A DNA stretch of 11,175 nucleotides from Saprospiraceae bacterium (GCA_021739805.1 JAIPBB010000174.1:1-11175); one strand, 5' to 3'; positions 1 to 6,396 are shown, counted from the stretch's first letter. Notes: generated by a model from the sequence alone, not told the origin. Numbers and translations: made by a program.

Positions 1-10
1 AGGCTTAAAA

Positions 11-148
11 TTATCTGTAATTCCGTGAACTGTACTTCCTTTTGGTATTGTAACCTTTTCTCTTTGAAGATTTTTTTTTCTTCTTTGGAGTTACTTTGCC
101 CCATAACGGTATCCCAAGGAATTTTGCATTTTTACTGAATATGCCCAT
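11..148 (-). CDS. 45-residue, extremely basic small protein
   Basis: This ORF starts at ATG 146-148 and stops at TAA 11-13. The N-terminal 20 residues are mildly hydrophobic (MGIFSKNAKFLGIPLWGKVT). They are followed by a lysine/arginine-rich tail that starts at PKKKKKSSKRK and ends SSRNYR, with aromatic residues spaced through it. Such composition suits nucleic-acid binding, for example condensation of a packaged genome or a genome-membrane contact in the virion. No family is recognised. It follows the basic 83-residue gene by 29 bp and is the last gene before the hairpin at the closure point. Most of it is repeated at 11047-11175, where the overlap lacks the start codon. No Shine-Dalgarno sequence is seen. 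The composition and position support a real gene; the function is inference. Confidence 0.6.
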   Translation of the reverse strand: MGIFSKNAKFLGIPLWGKVTPKKKKKSSKRKGYNTKRKYSSRNYR

Positions 149-177
149 GATTTTAGTATTTATTTATTGATGATTAA

Positions 178-429
178 TTAAAAATTTTTTCTTTTCCAAC
201 CAATTCGATTTTTTTTCTTAAATCTATTAGTTTTTGGATTTAAAATAGATATTGTTCCCTTTACTTTTTTATCCCTTTTATTTTCTTTAATAAGGTCGTT
301 TTTCGCTTCGATAATATCTCTTGCATTGTTAGTGTAATAAGTTTTCATTTTTCCATATTGCTCAAAATTATGAGTAATCCTATATTTTGATTTAACACTT
401 CTTACTTTGCTTGATTTTATTTTTGCCAT
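178..429 (-). CDS. 83-residue basic protein, probable DNA-binding or virion protein
   Basis: This is a complete ORF from ATG 427-429 to TAA 178-180. It is rich in Lys and Arg at both ends (MAKIKSSKVRSVKSKYR at the start, RFKKKNRIGWKRKNF at the end) with a more balanced middle (residues 28-50, DIIEAKNDLIKENK, probably helical). It has no signal peptide or membrane segment. It lies between the 85-residue membrane protein and the basic 45-residue protein. Two very basic proteins beside structural genes suggest genome condensation or packaging in a virion. No family is recognised; other single-stranded or double-stranded nucleic-acid-binding roles remain possible. No Shine-Dalgarno sequence precedes the start. 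Confidence 0.65.
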   Translation of the reverse strand: MAKIKSSKVRSVKSKYRITHNFEQYGKMKTYYTNNARDIIEAKNDLIKENKRDKKVKGTISILNPKTNRFKKKNRIGWKRKNF

Positions 430-549
430 AATTTTATTTTTTAGTCTGCTTGATAAAATGTAAATATTGCTACTTTATTTTGAGCCATACTTCTTAACTG
501 TTTTTTTGAGTATTCTCCTTTTGCGTTATATCCTTTAACAAATAATAAC
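430..549 (-). other. Gap with an open frame of 37 codons but no proper start
   Basis: Between the TAG of the 85-residue gene (550-552) and the ATG at 427-429, one minus-strand frame is open from just after an in-frame TAA to a TAA at 441-443. It reads RLLFVKGYNAKGEYSKKQ, then LRSMAQNKVAIFTFYQAD. The only ATG (486-488) would give a 15-residue peptide, MAQNKVAIFTFYQAD. The composition looks protein-like, but there is no upstream ATG, GTG or TTG in this frame. The frame is +1 relative to the end of the upstream gene, and the only window for a shift is a single AGA codon. It may be a small gene with a non-standard start, the remnant of a longer upstream gene, or chance. Confidence 0.25.
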
Positions 550-807
550 CTATCTTAAAACTGTACCATCATCTTCTGAATCGTCTCTCATAAACGAAAT
601 TATCCATTTTGTTAATGGAATGTACATAACAGCTATTAACAGCCGTACTCCCCACGGTTTATGGATTTTGTCGTATAGCCGTTTTATTGGTTTATCTTCT
701 CCGAGTGATTGCCATGTGTTCGCCTCTTGATATAATTGTTTGTACTTATTTTGGTCTATTGGAACCCATTTTCCTACTAATTCAAAAATTAAATCTATTA
801 AATACAT
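550..807 (-). CDS. 85-residue single-pass membrane protein
   Basis: The ORF runs from ATG 805-807 to TAG 550-552. Residues 1-50 are soluble and amphipathic. Residues about 52-72 form a hydrophobic segment (WGVRLLIAVMYIPLTKWIISF), followed by an acidic tail RDDSEDD. A weak purine stretch (AAGGAT) lies 6-10 bases before the start. It sits 36 bp downstream of the 108-residue tail-anchored protein, in the same direction and presumably the same transcript. No family is recognised. The one membrane segment and the location in the structural block suggest a minor virion membrane protein, which is inference. Confidence 0.65.
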   Translation of the reverse strand: MYLIDLIFELVGKWVPIDQNKYKQLYQEANTWQSLGEDKPIKRLYDKIHKPWGVRLLIAVMYIPLTKWIISFMRDDSEDDGTVLR

Positions 808-843
808 TTTTTATCCTTATTAAATTTGTTTTTAATTACTTTT

Positions 844-1170
844 TTACTTTTTCCTTTTTCCGCCTAGAATAAAACCACCAACTAAAATAGCTGCTAAGGC
901 TATCAGGAACGACTTAGTGGATGAATCAATACTCATGTTACTGTTTGTATTAACAGTTGGAGAAGCACCTTTTATATAGCCTGACATTGTGCCTATCCAA
1001 TTAGTGAAATTTGTTATAGCTTTTCCTACTTTTGTTTGCCCTTTTTCGGGATATAGTAACCAATCGGGGGGGGTTGGTGGTCCATTAAATGTATCTAACA
1101 TTAATGATGCGCTACTTTCGCTTGTATTCCAATTTGCGGGTAGTGTAAAACCATCCTTAAATAAACTCAT
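844..1170 (-). CDS. 108-residue protein with C-terminal membrane anchor, probable virion protein
   Basis: The start is ATG 1168-1170, overlapping the stop of the upstream gene as ATGA, which indicates translational coupling. Residues 1-85 are soluble and rich in Pro, Ser, Thr and Asn (FNGPPTPPDWLLYPEKG near residues 28-44). Residues 88-103 are a hydrophobic anchor (FLIALAAILVGGFILGG) and the protein ends GGKRKK. This plan, soluble domain then C-terminal anchor then Lys/Arg cluster, is shared with the 133- and 170-residue neighbours. Such a tail anchor would place the domain on one face of a virion membrane or of the host inner membrane. A run of seven G bases at 1067-1073 lies in the Pro-Pro segment. 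No homologous family is recognised. Confidence 0.7.
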   Translation of the reverse strand: MSLFKDGFTLPANWNTSESSASLMLDTFNGPPTPPDWLLYPEKGQTKVGKAITNFTNWIGTMSGYIKGASPTVNTNSNMSIDSSTKSFLIALAAILVGGFILGGKRKK

Positions 1171-1568
1171 TTCTTTCCTTTCTTTTTAAATAATACAAAT
1201 ACTACAATTGTTATAATAATATAAATTAATAAACTTTTTTGTTTTGTTTGCAATGGTACAACTGTATTCTTTTCAATTGAATTTTCGTCATAATCTGAAT
1301 TCATAGGACTGTCTTTACCATCCCCTGCGTTAACAGGATAATCTTTATAAGAACCTCCTTTTCCCTCTCCTGCTTTTGTTTCTCCAATAGCTTTGCCATA
1401 TCCTGCACTTACAGAACCGCTAACAGGAGAACTACCTCCGCCTGCATAATTTCCACCTTTTCCGCCTGCATAATTTCCACCTTTTCCAACACCTGCACTT
1501 ACTTGCTTAATTGCTATATTAGCTGCTGCAGATTGATTAACTGCTGATTGTCTGTTTGCTTTTTTCAT
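1167..1568 (-). CDS. 133-residue Gly-rich repeat protein with C-terminal membrane anchor
   Basis: The ORF starts at ATG 1566-1568 and stops at TGA 1167-1169, overlapping the next start. Residues 24-86 are glycine-rich with short repeats: GKGGNYAG twice in tandem, then AGYGKAIG, AGEGKGGSY and NAGDGKDS. A hydrophobic anchor at about 113-127 (LLIYIIITIVVFVLF) is followed by KKKGKK. Glycine-rich repeats beside a membrane anchor recall flexible linkers or fibres of phage spike proteins, but no family is recognised. The gene sits 3 bp after the 170-residue gene and is coupled to the 108-residue gene. A structural, membrane-associated virion role is inference. Confidence 0.7.
   Translation of the reverse strand: MKKANRQSAVNQSAAANIAIKQVSAGVGKGGNYAGGKGGNYAGGGSSPVSGSVSAGYGKAIGETKAGEGKGGSYKDYPVNAGDGKDSPMNSDYDENSIEKNTVVPLQTKQKSLLIYIIITIVVFVLFKKKGKK
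1441..1488 (-). repeat. 24-bp tandem repeat inside the Gly-rich gene
   Basis: Units 1441-1464 and 1465-1488 match at 23 of 24 bases, differing only in the last base. The period is eight codons, so the array lengthens the protein by GGKGGNYA without a frameshift. It is a likely site of copy-number variation among relatives. Confidence 0.85.
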
Positions 1569-1571
1569 TTT

Positions 1572-2084
1572 CTATTTTTTTTGTGAAAAGTAAAATAAAA
1601 CGCCTAAAATTACCGCTATCCACCAATATTGTTGTATATACCATTGGATTTTTGAACCATCTGAATTTGGTACTGGTTGCGTGCCATTGTTTGCACCAAA
1701 TAATTGACTTAATAATCCCGAACCTGCCATAGCACCACTTCCACCTGCTGCCATCATTCCTATATTACCAAGAATTTGAGAGATTGAAGAAGCCATTCCA
1801 ATTTTGTATTGATTTGGGTCGATTCCATTTTGATATGCTGCTATATCACTTTCTAATTTGTACCCTCTCTTAGTTACTCTCGTGTCCTGTCTGTTTATTG
1901 CACGCTCTCCCCTAGCTTCTCTCCTATCAGCTTTATTTTGGTACTTCATAGACTTCATTGTTTGTCTGTGGTCGAGTAATTGTGTAGGCAATTTTATTAC
2001 TGCGTTAGCTCCATTGCTTATCACATTTCCAACTGCGTTAGCTCCATTGCTTATCACATTTCCAATTGTTTTGAATAATCCCAT
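1572..2084 (-). CDS. 170-residue structural protein: N-terminal repeats, basic coil, C-terminal anchor
   Basis: The ORF runs from ATG 2082-2084 to the stop at 1572. The N-terminus (MGLFKTI) leads into two identical 11-residue repeats GNVISNGANAV at 8-18 and 19-29, which form an amphipathic stretch. Residues 38-80 are charged and probably helical (YQNKADRREARGERAINRQ). Residues 106-132 are Gly/Ala/Met-rich (NIGMMAAGGSGAMAGSG), and a membrane anchor spans about 148-166 (WYIQQYWWIAVILGVLFYF), ending SQKK. The combination of amphipathic N-terminus, coil and Gly/Ala-rich part superficially recalls DNA-delivery (pilot) proteins of small ssDNA phages, but I cannot show homology. It is the first gene after the capsid-gene terminator, so it is probably made at a lower level. 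Confidence 0.7.
   Translation of the reverse strand: MGLFKTIGNVISNGANAVGNVISNGANAVIKLPTQLLDHRQTMKSMKYQNKADRREARGERAINRQDTRVTKRGYKLESDIAAYQNGIDPNQYKIGMASSISQILGNIGMMAAGGSGAMAGSGLLSQLFGANNGTQPVPNSDGSKIQWYIQQYWWIAVILGVLFYFSQKK
1999..2064 (-). repeat. Perfect 33-bp tandem duplication in the 170-residue gene
   Basis: Units 1999-2031 and 2032-2064 are identical. The period is 11 codons and encodes GNVISNGANAV twice. Perfect identity at all bases, including third codon positions, indicates a recent duplication. Confidence 0.9.
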
Positions 2085-2098
2085 TTTTCGTAGTATTT

Positions 2099-2135
2099 AA
2101 AAAAAAAAGCCATACCATTATTTTGGTATGGCTTT
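2099..2135 (-). terminator. Strong rho-independent terminator after the capsid gene
   Basis: A perfect 12-bp stem (AAAGCCATACCA at 2106-2117 with TGGTATGGCTTT at 2124-2135) closes a 6-base loop. On the minus strand the hairpin is followed by a run of ten T (complement of 2099-2108). It lies 22 bp after the stop of the probable capsid gene. The 3' part of the stem and its tail lie just upstream of the 170-residue gene, so that gene depends on read-through or an unseen promoter. Confidence 0.88.
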
Positions 2136-2157
2136 AATCCTTTTGTTATAAATTAAA

Positions 2158-3057
2158 TTATTTTAACTTTTTATATGCGTTAGCATAATGCTTTTGATTG
2201 CGTCTCTCATAACGATTCATGATTGAAGCATTTGTAACCCAAGAATGCGTTACGATGAAATTTTTGCCGGCATCTACAGAAGCACTTTCCAAATTCAACC
2301 TAATACGTAATCTGTCAACCTCCGCAGGGAGTAGGTTAAATGATTGCATACGAGCATTAGCTTCTTCCAAATTTTCAAATTGATGTAAACGTTGCACCAA
2401 TAAATTAGAATAATCTAAGTCAACATTATATCTGTCTGATTGAATTGAAATAGATTTTAGAACTGCTGCTGCTGATGTAATGCTAATCTCATCTGTGTTG
2501 ACAAAAACAGCCTTAACACAATTGTCCCCGATAGAAACATCAAAATTTGCTACTGATGCAGGGATACCGTGCACTTGATAAATTGGTATCTCTGTTTGTT
2601 TGCCGATAGCCTGTATTCCATCCATCATGATATAAGACGATGCTGCCGTTACGGTTGCACCAAAAACACCCACTTTTGCATCTACTTCTACCTTCAAGTT
2701 ACTGTTACCACGTAAATTAAGAACAGTCCCGAAATCAATTTTTGCATTTGTAAGATGTGCAAGTGTGGCATGAGTAAGGATTCTGCCATTTGGTCGAGTA
2801 GCTGTCAATTGATTCACTGCGTAAAACGCTGATTTTTCAAAACCTTGTGCAATAAGTAAAGGAAGCAATTCGCCGTTATAAATGGTATTTTCTCTGCCAT
2901 CTTGGTCGAGAACCATTTTAACATTGATATAAGAATAGTCAACTCCTAAAGATGAACATAAAGCAGTAGTTACTAAATATCCAATAAAGTCAATTCCCGA
3001 AATATCACAATCTTTATAAATTTCGATTGTTTTTTGTCCTGATAAAATTTTCTTCAT
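2158..3057 (-). CDS. Probable major capsid protein (299 residues)
   Basis: The ORF runs from ATG 3055-3057 to TAA 2158-2160. It has no membrane segment and alternates short hydrophobic/polar stretches typical of beta-rich proteins (VDAKVGVFGATVTAASSYI, DEISITSAAAVLKSISI). The C-terminus is basic (NRYERRNQKHYANAYKKLK). The start is preceded by an unusually good Shine-Dalgarno sequence (GGGGAGG) and overlaps the upstream stop as TAATG. A strong terminator follows it. Its size is close to double-jelly-roll capsid proteins of FLiP-like and PM2-like phages (roughly 270-300 residues, from memory). Strong initiation signal, dedicated terminator and size make it the best capsid candidate. The call is inference from context, as no diagnostic motif can be read. 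Confidence 0.55.
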   Translation of the reverse strand: MKKILSGQKTIEIYKDCDISGIDFIGYLVTTALCSSLGVDYSYINVKMVLDQDGRENTIYNGELLPLLIAQGFEKSAFYAVNQLTATRPNGRILTHATLAHLTNAKIDFGTVLNLRGNSNLKVEVDAKVGVFGATVTAASSYIMMDGIQAIGKQTEIPIYQVHGIPASVANFDVSIGDNCVKAVFVNTDEISITSAAAVLKSISIQSDRYNVDLDYSNLLVQRLHQFENLEEANARMQSFNLLPAEVDRLRIRLNLESASVDAGKNFIVTHSWVTNASIMNRYERRNQKHYANAYKKLK

Positions 3058-3227
3058 TATTCGTCCTCCCCTTTTGTGCTAGTGTTAGTATTAACATTCA
3101 TAAGACCTCCAATAACAGGAATTTTTGCAAAAATAGGTCTGATTGTGTCTGCGAAAATAACACCGATAAAAAGTGCTATGATAGCGCCAACTAGTCCGCC
3201 CATAATTCTTAAAAGTTTTTTTAACAT
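3057..3227 (-). CDS. 56-residue membrane protein coupled to the capsid gene
   Basis: I choose ATG 3225-3227 (MLKKLLRIMGGLVGAIIALF...). A longer frame exists only with a TTG at 3264-3266 (69 residues). Residues about 9-26 form a membrane segment (MGGLVGAIIALFIGVIFA), followed by DTIRPIFAKIPVIGGLMNVN and an acidic end KGEDE. The stop TAA (3057-3059) shares a base with the capsid ATG, so translation is probably coupled, and the capsid Shine-Dalgarno sequence lies in its last codons. It probably is a small virion membrane protein made with the capsid; no family is recognised. Confidence 0.65.
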   Translation of the reverse strand: MLKKLLRIMGGLVGAIIALFIGVIFADTIRPIFAKIPVIGGLMNVNTNTSTKGEDE

Positions 3228-3275
3228 TTTGTTTGAGATTAAATTTATAATTAATTTGAACCCCAATATAGGCTT

Positions 3276-3285
3276 ACAATATTGT
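3276..3285. promoter_or_regulatory. 10-bp palindrome ACAATATTGT in the Rep-capsid gap
   Basis: This short perfect palindrome lies in the 81-bp gap between the Rep stop (3309) and the ATG at 3227, where a promoter for the capsid unit would be expected. Its core CAATATTG is also the core of the 24-bp palindrome at 5609-5632. It may be a second, weaker operator of the same regulator. At this AT content a 10-bp palindrome can also arise by chance. Confidence 0.3.
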
Positions 3286-3308
3286 TACTTCCTAATATTA
3301 TTTTTTTG

Positions 3309-4871
3309 CTAAAAATATGTTCGATTGTGCCTATTGTAAATCAGCTTTTTAGTATTAATCATCATTTCAAAATAATACTGCTCATAGTCTCTTTTTGAAT
3401 TGAAAGGCACTAATACATCCATCACCTGGTTTTCAAAGCCTAAATCGTTTAACTGTTTTCTTAGTCTATAAAATGTTGCCTTTGGATATATATTTAATTC
3501 CCTTATTGCATCCCAACTACCATGCACTTTTAGTTGGTCTAGTAACATCATGATTTTATTCTTTGATATTTTTTTGCCTGTAACTTTATCGAATTTTTTT
3601 TTTGATAATATACCTGTTTCTAATTCATGTTTGAAATTATTTTTCCTAAAATCAACATCACTATTTTGTTTGCACAAATTGTCTAATATTATTTCATTTT
3701 CGGGCATTGTTTTAATTTCAAATTCATTATAAAGTTTCTCAAATCTAGTTAGTAAAGCATTCATTAAATCCTTGCTGAATGGTGCTTCTTTTCTGTTTAT
3801 TCCCACATTATTATCATGATTTACTGCCCATTCTTCTGTCCCTTTGTCAGGGAATATTTTAAATGTATGCCTTTTTGACATGCTTTTCTGCATCAATTTA
3901 AAAAATCTTTTATCGTCAGGATGAAGTATTAATATAGGCTGCTCTCCTGACTTGGAAATCCTATATAAATCCTTGTATTTTTTCTTTAGCAAGATGTAAT
4001 CCAAATTCCTTTTCCTGAAAGCATGTTGTTTAAAAATTCTTGACATTTCCCCATTTCTGAAAGTTACTTCATATCTCAATATCAAGTCCGCTTGTGCTTG
4101 TAAATAATCAGTATCAAAGAATTGTTTTTTTTCTAGTTTTGATTTTGACATTTTCTCATTTGCCTTATAATGGATTGGTTTTGTAGTTTTATCATATTCT
4201 GTACCTTTATGATATATCTTAAAGGAGTAATCCCTTTGAGTGTAAAAAACACCTGTTTTTGGTTGTATAAATTTATCTGATTTTTGCGTTTCATATTTTT
4301 TTAGCCTTTTTTGTTGGAATGATAAATATCTTAATGCTTCATTTTTCGAGTTGAAAAATCTATTATAACATATATCTATCCTCTCAATTGATATTGATGA
4401 TTTATTTACCTTTATATTATAAGGTTCTTCAAATTCACGTTTAAAGAATAATTCAACAAACCTTATGAAACGCTGATGTAATTCTTTTTTTGTGAAATCC
4501 CAATCTGAATTGAGACCATAATGATATTTTTTGTTACGTTGTGTCCTGACAAATTGTGCAATACTATTGCCGTATAAATATTTTGGAACGGATATATTAA
4601 AAACAATCTTATTCCTACCCAAATCTACTTTATACGGTATATCGTAAACCGAGCTAGGAACCTGCCAAAAATCTGTATGCCGTGCGATAAACTCCTGATG
4701 AGAACCGTATAATACTTTCTGCGACATTACTTTTACGCTATCATCTTTTTCCACATAAGTTTCAGTAGTTATGTTTGTCTTAGCATTATTTGTCCTTGAA
4801 ATATACAACATATTGAACAGGTCTCTATTTGCCTCTAAATCGTCAACCGCTAATATTATTGTATCTACCAT
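3309..4871 (-). CDS. Rolling-circle replication initiator, filamentous-phage gpII/X type
   Basis: The 520-residue protein resembles the Phage_CRI (replication gene II/X) family, which nicks one strand at the double-strand origin to start rolling-circle replication. Recognisable blocks are IERIDICYN (162-170), YSFKIYHKGTEYDK (215-228, compare the family's YDKGxE block) and LILRYEVTFRN (263-273). Residues 451-479 (GSWDAIRELN, YPKATFYRLRKQLNDLGF) look like a helix-turn-helix domain, as often found at the C-terminus of such initiators. The catalytic tyrosines cannot be assigned by eye. The start ATG 4869-4871 overlaps the upstream gene by 7 bases. It is the largest gene and fits a circular ssDNA or rolling-circle phage. 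Confidence 0.75.
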   Translation of the reverse strand: MVDTIILAVDDLEANRDLFNMLYISRTNNAKTNITTETYVEKDDSVKVMSQKVLYGSHQEFIARHTDFWQVPSSVYDIPYKVDLGRNKIVFNISVPKYLYGNSIAQFVRTQRNKKYHYGLNSDWDFTKKELHQRFIRFVELFFKREFEEPYNIKVNKSSISIERIDICYNRFFNSKNEALRYLSFQQKRLKKYETQKSDKFIQPKTGVFYTQRDYSFKIYHKGTEYDKTTKPIHYKANEKMSKSKLEKKQFFDTDYLQAQADLILRYEVTFRNGEMSRIFKQHAFRKRNLDYILLKKKYKDLYRISKSGEQPILILHPDDKRFFKLMQKSMSKRHTFKIFPDKGTEEWAVNHDNNVGINRKEAPFSKDLMNALLTRFEKLYNEFEIKTMPENEIILDNLCKQNSDVDFRKNNFKHELETGILSKKKFDKVTGKKISKNKIMMLLDQLKVHGSWDAIRELNIYPKATFYRLRKQLNDLGFENQVMDVLVPFNSKRDYEQYYFEMMINTKKLIYNRHNRTYF

Positions 4872-5092
4872 TTTTGTTTATCCCTTTGCCTCATTTCGAG
4901 TAATGCGATTCGCCTATTGCATATTCTATACTTTTCATCATATAATCTAGTCTTTTTATGATATTCTAAAAATGTATCCTCTTTTTTCATTTCGGGAGAC
5001 AATTTACTGAACATTATTTCCCTCTCAAGTATAATCTCTGCTAATTCTGCTTTATTTTTCTTTTGTTGATTTATTGCCTGTTGTAGTATCAT
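4865..5092 (-). CDS. 75-residue charged coiled-coil-like protein upstream of Rep
   Basis: The ORF runs from ATG 5090-5092 to TAG 4865-4867. It is highly charged and probably all-helical (QQKKNKAELAEIILEREIMF, RRIALLEMRQRDKQKW), without a membrane segment. It overlaps the upstream gene by 4 bases (ATGA type) and Rep by 7 bases, so it is translated from the same message and probably coupled to Rep. A replication-accessory or regulatory role is plausible from position only. No family is recognised. Confidence 0.6.
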   Translation of the reverse strand: MILQQAINQQKKNKAELAEIILEREIMFSKLSPEMKKEDTFLEYHKKTRLYDEKYRICNRRIALLEMRQRDKQKW

Positions 5093-5286
5093 TTTTTTAA
5101 ATTTTGAATTAGTTGTGAATACTCAACACATAATTTCATGACTGGGGATAATCTTTTTATTAATCCAGCCTCAAATTTTATACGTATTTTATCGGTATAA
5201 TTTAACGCATTATCTAGACCTTGTGCGAATAATAACGTTTCTATCTGTAATTCTGCAAGCCTTATATACATTTGTTTTTTTTTCAT
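5089..5286 (-). CDS. 65-residue helical protein of the replication operon
   Basis: The ORF runs from ATG 5284-5286 to TGA 5089-5091 and overlaps genes on both sides by 4 bases. The sequence is probably helical (YIRLAELQIETLLFAQGLD, FEAGLIKRLSPVMKLCVEY), soluble and rich in Leu and Lys. No motif is recognised. The chain of 4-base overlaps with the genes before and after it indicates coupled translation of a replication/early operon. Confidence 0.6.
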   Translation of the reverse strand: MKKKQMYIRLAELQIETLLFAQGLDNALNYTDKIRIKFEAGLIKRLSPVMKLCVEYSQLIQNLKK

Positions 5287-5522
5287 ATTTGTTGATTATC
5301 TCTAATAAATACTCTATTTTCTTTTATAAAAGGCTCTAGCCAATCTAATTCACGTAATCTATGATATTTATATACTTCATACATTTTTGAGTGATAACTA
5401 TGTACAACGAATACTTCTGCGAATTTTACTTCGTAAAGTGTATATGCCTTTTTCATAAATGGGGGCAAATATGGATATAGCCAAACACCTGATATATCTT
5501 TATATGGCTGATTTTTACTCAT
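5283..5522 (-). CDS. 79-residue protein rich in aromatic residues, early operon
   Basis: The ORF runs from ATG 5520-5522 to TGA 5283-5285. It is rich in Tyr, Trp and Pro (SGVWLYPYLPPFMKKAYTLYE, SYHSKMYEVYKYHRLRELDW) and has no membrane segment. It may be a compact alpha/beta domain. It overlaps the 65-residue gene by 4 bases and is itself overlapped at the start by a 22-codon ORF. It lies 86 bp after the 24-bp palindrome, so it may belong to an operon controlled there. No family is recognised. Confidence 0.6.
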   Translation of the reverse strand: MSKNQPYKDISGVWLYPYLPPFMKKAYTLYEVKFAEVFVVHSYHSKMYEVYKYHRLRELDWLEPFIKENRVFIRDNQQI

Positions 5523-5583
5523 TTCTTAAAGTTATTTCTTCATGACATATTGAGAAATGGTCTATTTTATTTATTTCTTCCAT
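5515..5583 (-). CDS. 22-residue leader peptide overlapping the next start
   Basis: ATG 5581-5583 opens MEEINKIDHFSICHEEITLR and two more residues, ending at TAA 5515-5517, 8 bases overlapped with the start of the 79-residue gene (shared ATGAGTAA). The frame remains open upstream and would allow a TTG start inside the palindrome. The stop/start overlap is typical of translational coupling by a leader peptide. It is short, so it may be a chance ORF. Confidence 0.35.
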   Translation of the reverse strand: MEEINKIDHFSICHEEITLRNE

Positions 5584-5608
5584 TTTGATACGTTTATTAT
5601 GTTTTATT

Positions 5609-5632
5609 ACATATAGCAATATTGCTATATGT
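5609..5632. promoter_or_regulatory. Perfect 24-bp palindrome, probable operator
   Basis: The half site ACATATAGCAAT (5609-5620) is followed directly by its exact reverse complement (5621-5632) with no spacer. It lies in the 125-bp gap between the 178-residue gene and the replication operon. A gapless 24-bp palindrome in a promoter-sized gap suggests a dimeric regulator site, or a resolution or nick site. There is no T-run directly after it on either strand, so a terminator is unlikely. Confidence 0.6.
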
Positions 5633-5647
5633 TTAATTAATTTTAAT

Positions 5648-6184
5648 TTAAGCTATATTTTTTAATTTAATTGTAGTTACTTTTGTCCTTAATTCGCGCT
5701 TGAATGAGCTACGATTATTCTGCATTCTGAATAACTCATCATCGTATATCTTTAATTTACGCAGGGTAACGTAATCGTGTTTTTTTATACAATAACTGTT
5801 AATTGTATCAATAATATTTTGTAGGCATTCAGTTATATTACTTAGATGATTAAACGCAAACTTACTGCCATTTTCCCAACCGCTTCTATCTAAACATAAT
5901 TCAAATGATGACTGAATTATTTCTAGATTCATTTTGATTGTGTTATTTTGCCTCATTTCAATAACAAAATAATTATCTCTATAAATTCCATGTATAGAAA
6001 TATATTTTTGATTTAGGTTTTCAAGCTCTTCATTGATATATTTGTTTACTTTTATTTGAAATTTATCAGCCTTTGAATGACTTTCAAAATAAAAAAATTC
6101 ATTTCCTAGATAAATTTGATATTTTCCTAAACTTCTCTTTACTCTATCTACATTAGTAATACTGTTTATCCTTGCTTTTCTCAT
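5648..6184 (-). CDS. 178-residue protein of unknown function
   Basis: I choose ATG 6182-6184 (MRKARINSITNVDRVKRSLG...). A 191-residue version would need TTG at 6221-6223. The N-terminal third is basic and beta-like (KYQIYLGNEFFYFESHSKADK). The middle contains NYFVIEMRQNNTIKMNLEII, and the C-terminal part is helical (NITECLQNIIDTINSYCIKK) and ends with a basic stretch (SSFKRELRTKVTTIKLKNIA). No signal or membrane segment is present. It lies just upstream of the 24-bp palindrome and could encode the regulator that binds it, which is inference from position only. No family is recognised. Confidence 0.6.
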   Translation of the reverse strand: MRKARINSITNVDRVKRSLGKYQIYLGNEFFYFESHSKADKFQIKVNKYINEELENLNQKYISIHGIYRDNYFVIEMRQNNTIKMNLEIIQSSFELCLDRSGWENGSKFAFNHLSNITECLQNIIDTINSYCIKKHDYVTLRKLKIYDDELFRMQNNRSSFKRELRTKVTTIKLKNIA

Positions 6185-6318
6185 ATTAATATTTCCATTT
6201 ATGAAAAACAGGTTTGTGCACAAATCGCACTATTTTTTGATTTTTTATTGCTATCATTGAGTTTCATATTATACTTACTATATATTATAAGGCATTTCTT
6301 AATTTATAAATTTTATTA

Positions 6319-6396
6319 TTAGATTAATGTTGATATAACTAAAGCTAATTTGGCATCTACTTGAAAGATTTTCAATTTTTCTATAATTTCATTCAT
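6319..6396 (-). CDS. 25-residue small peptide coupled to the lipoprotein gene
   Basis: ATG 6394-6396 overlaps the lipoprotein stop as ATGA and the frame ends at TAA 6319-6321. The peptide begins MNEIIEKLKIFQVDAKLALV and ends ISTLI, so it is amphipathic with a hydrophobic end. The exact coupling overlap is the main support. It could be a lysis or regulatory peptide, or a chance ORF. Confidence 0.35.
   Translation of the reverse strand: MNEIIEKLKIFQVDAKLALVISTLI

Noticed and set aside
687..1189. Plus-strand ORFs opposite the 85- and 108-residue genes
   Set aside because: They mirror well-supported minus-strand genes that form coupled chains, and their sequences look like antisense translations.
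6199..6267. 22-codon ORF upstream of the 178-residue gene
   Set aside because: Short, without coupling overlap or motif, and in an AT-rich gap where such ORFs are expected by chance.
6301..6312. AATTTATAAATT palindrome as operator or terminator
   Set aside because: It is pure A/T in an AT-rich gap, lacks a clear T-run and is of chance-level length.
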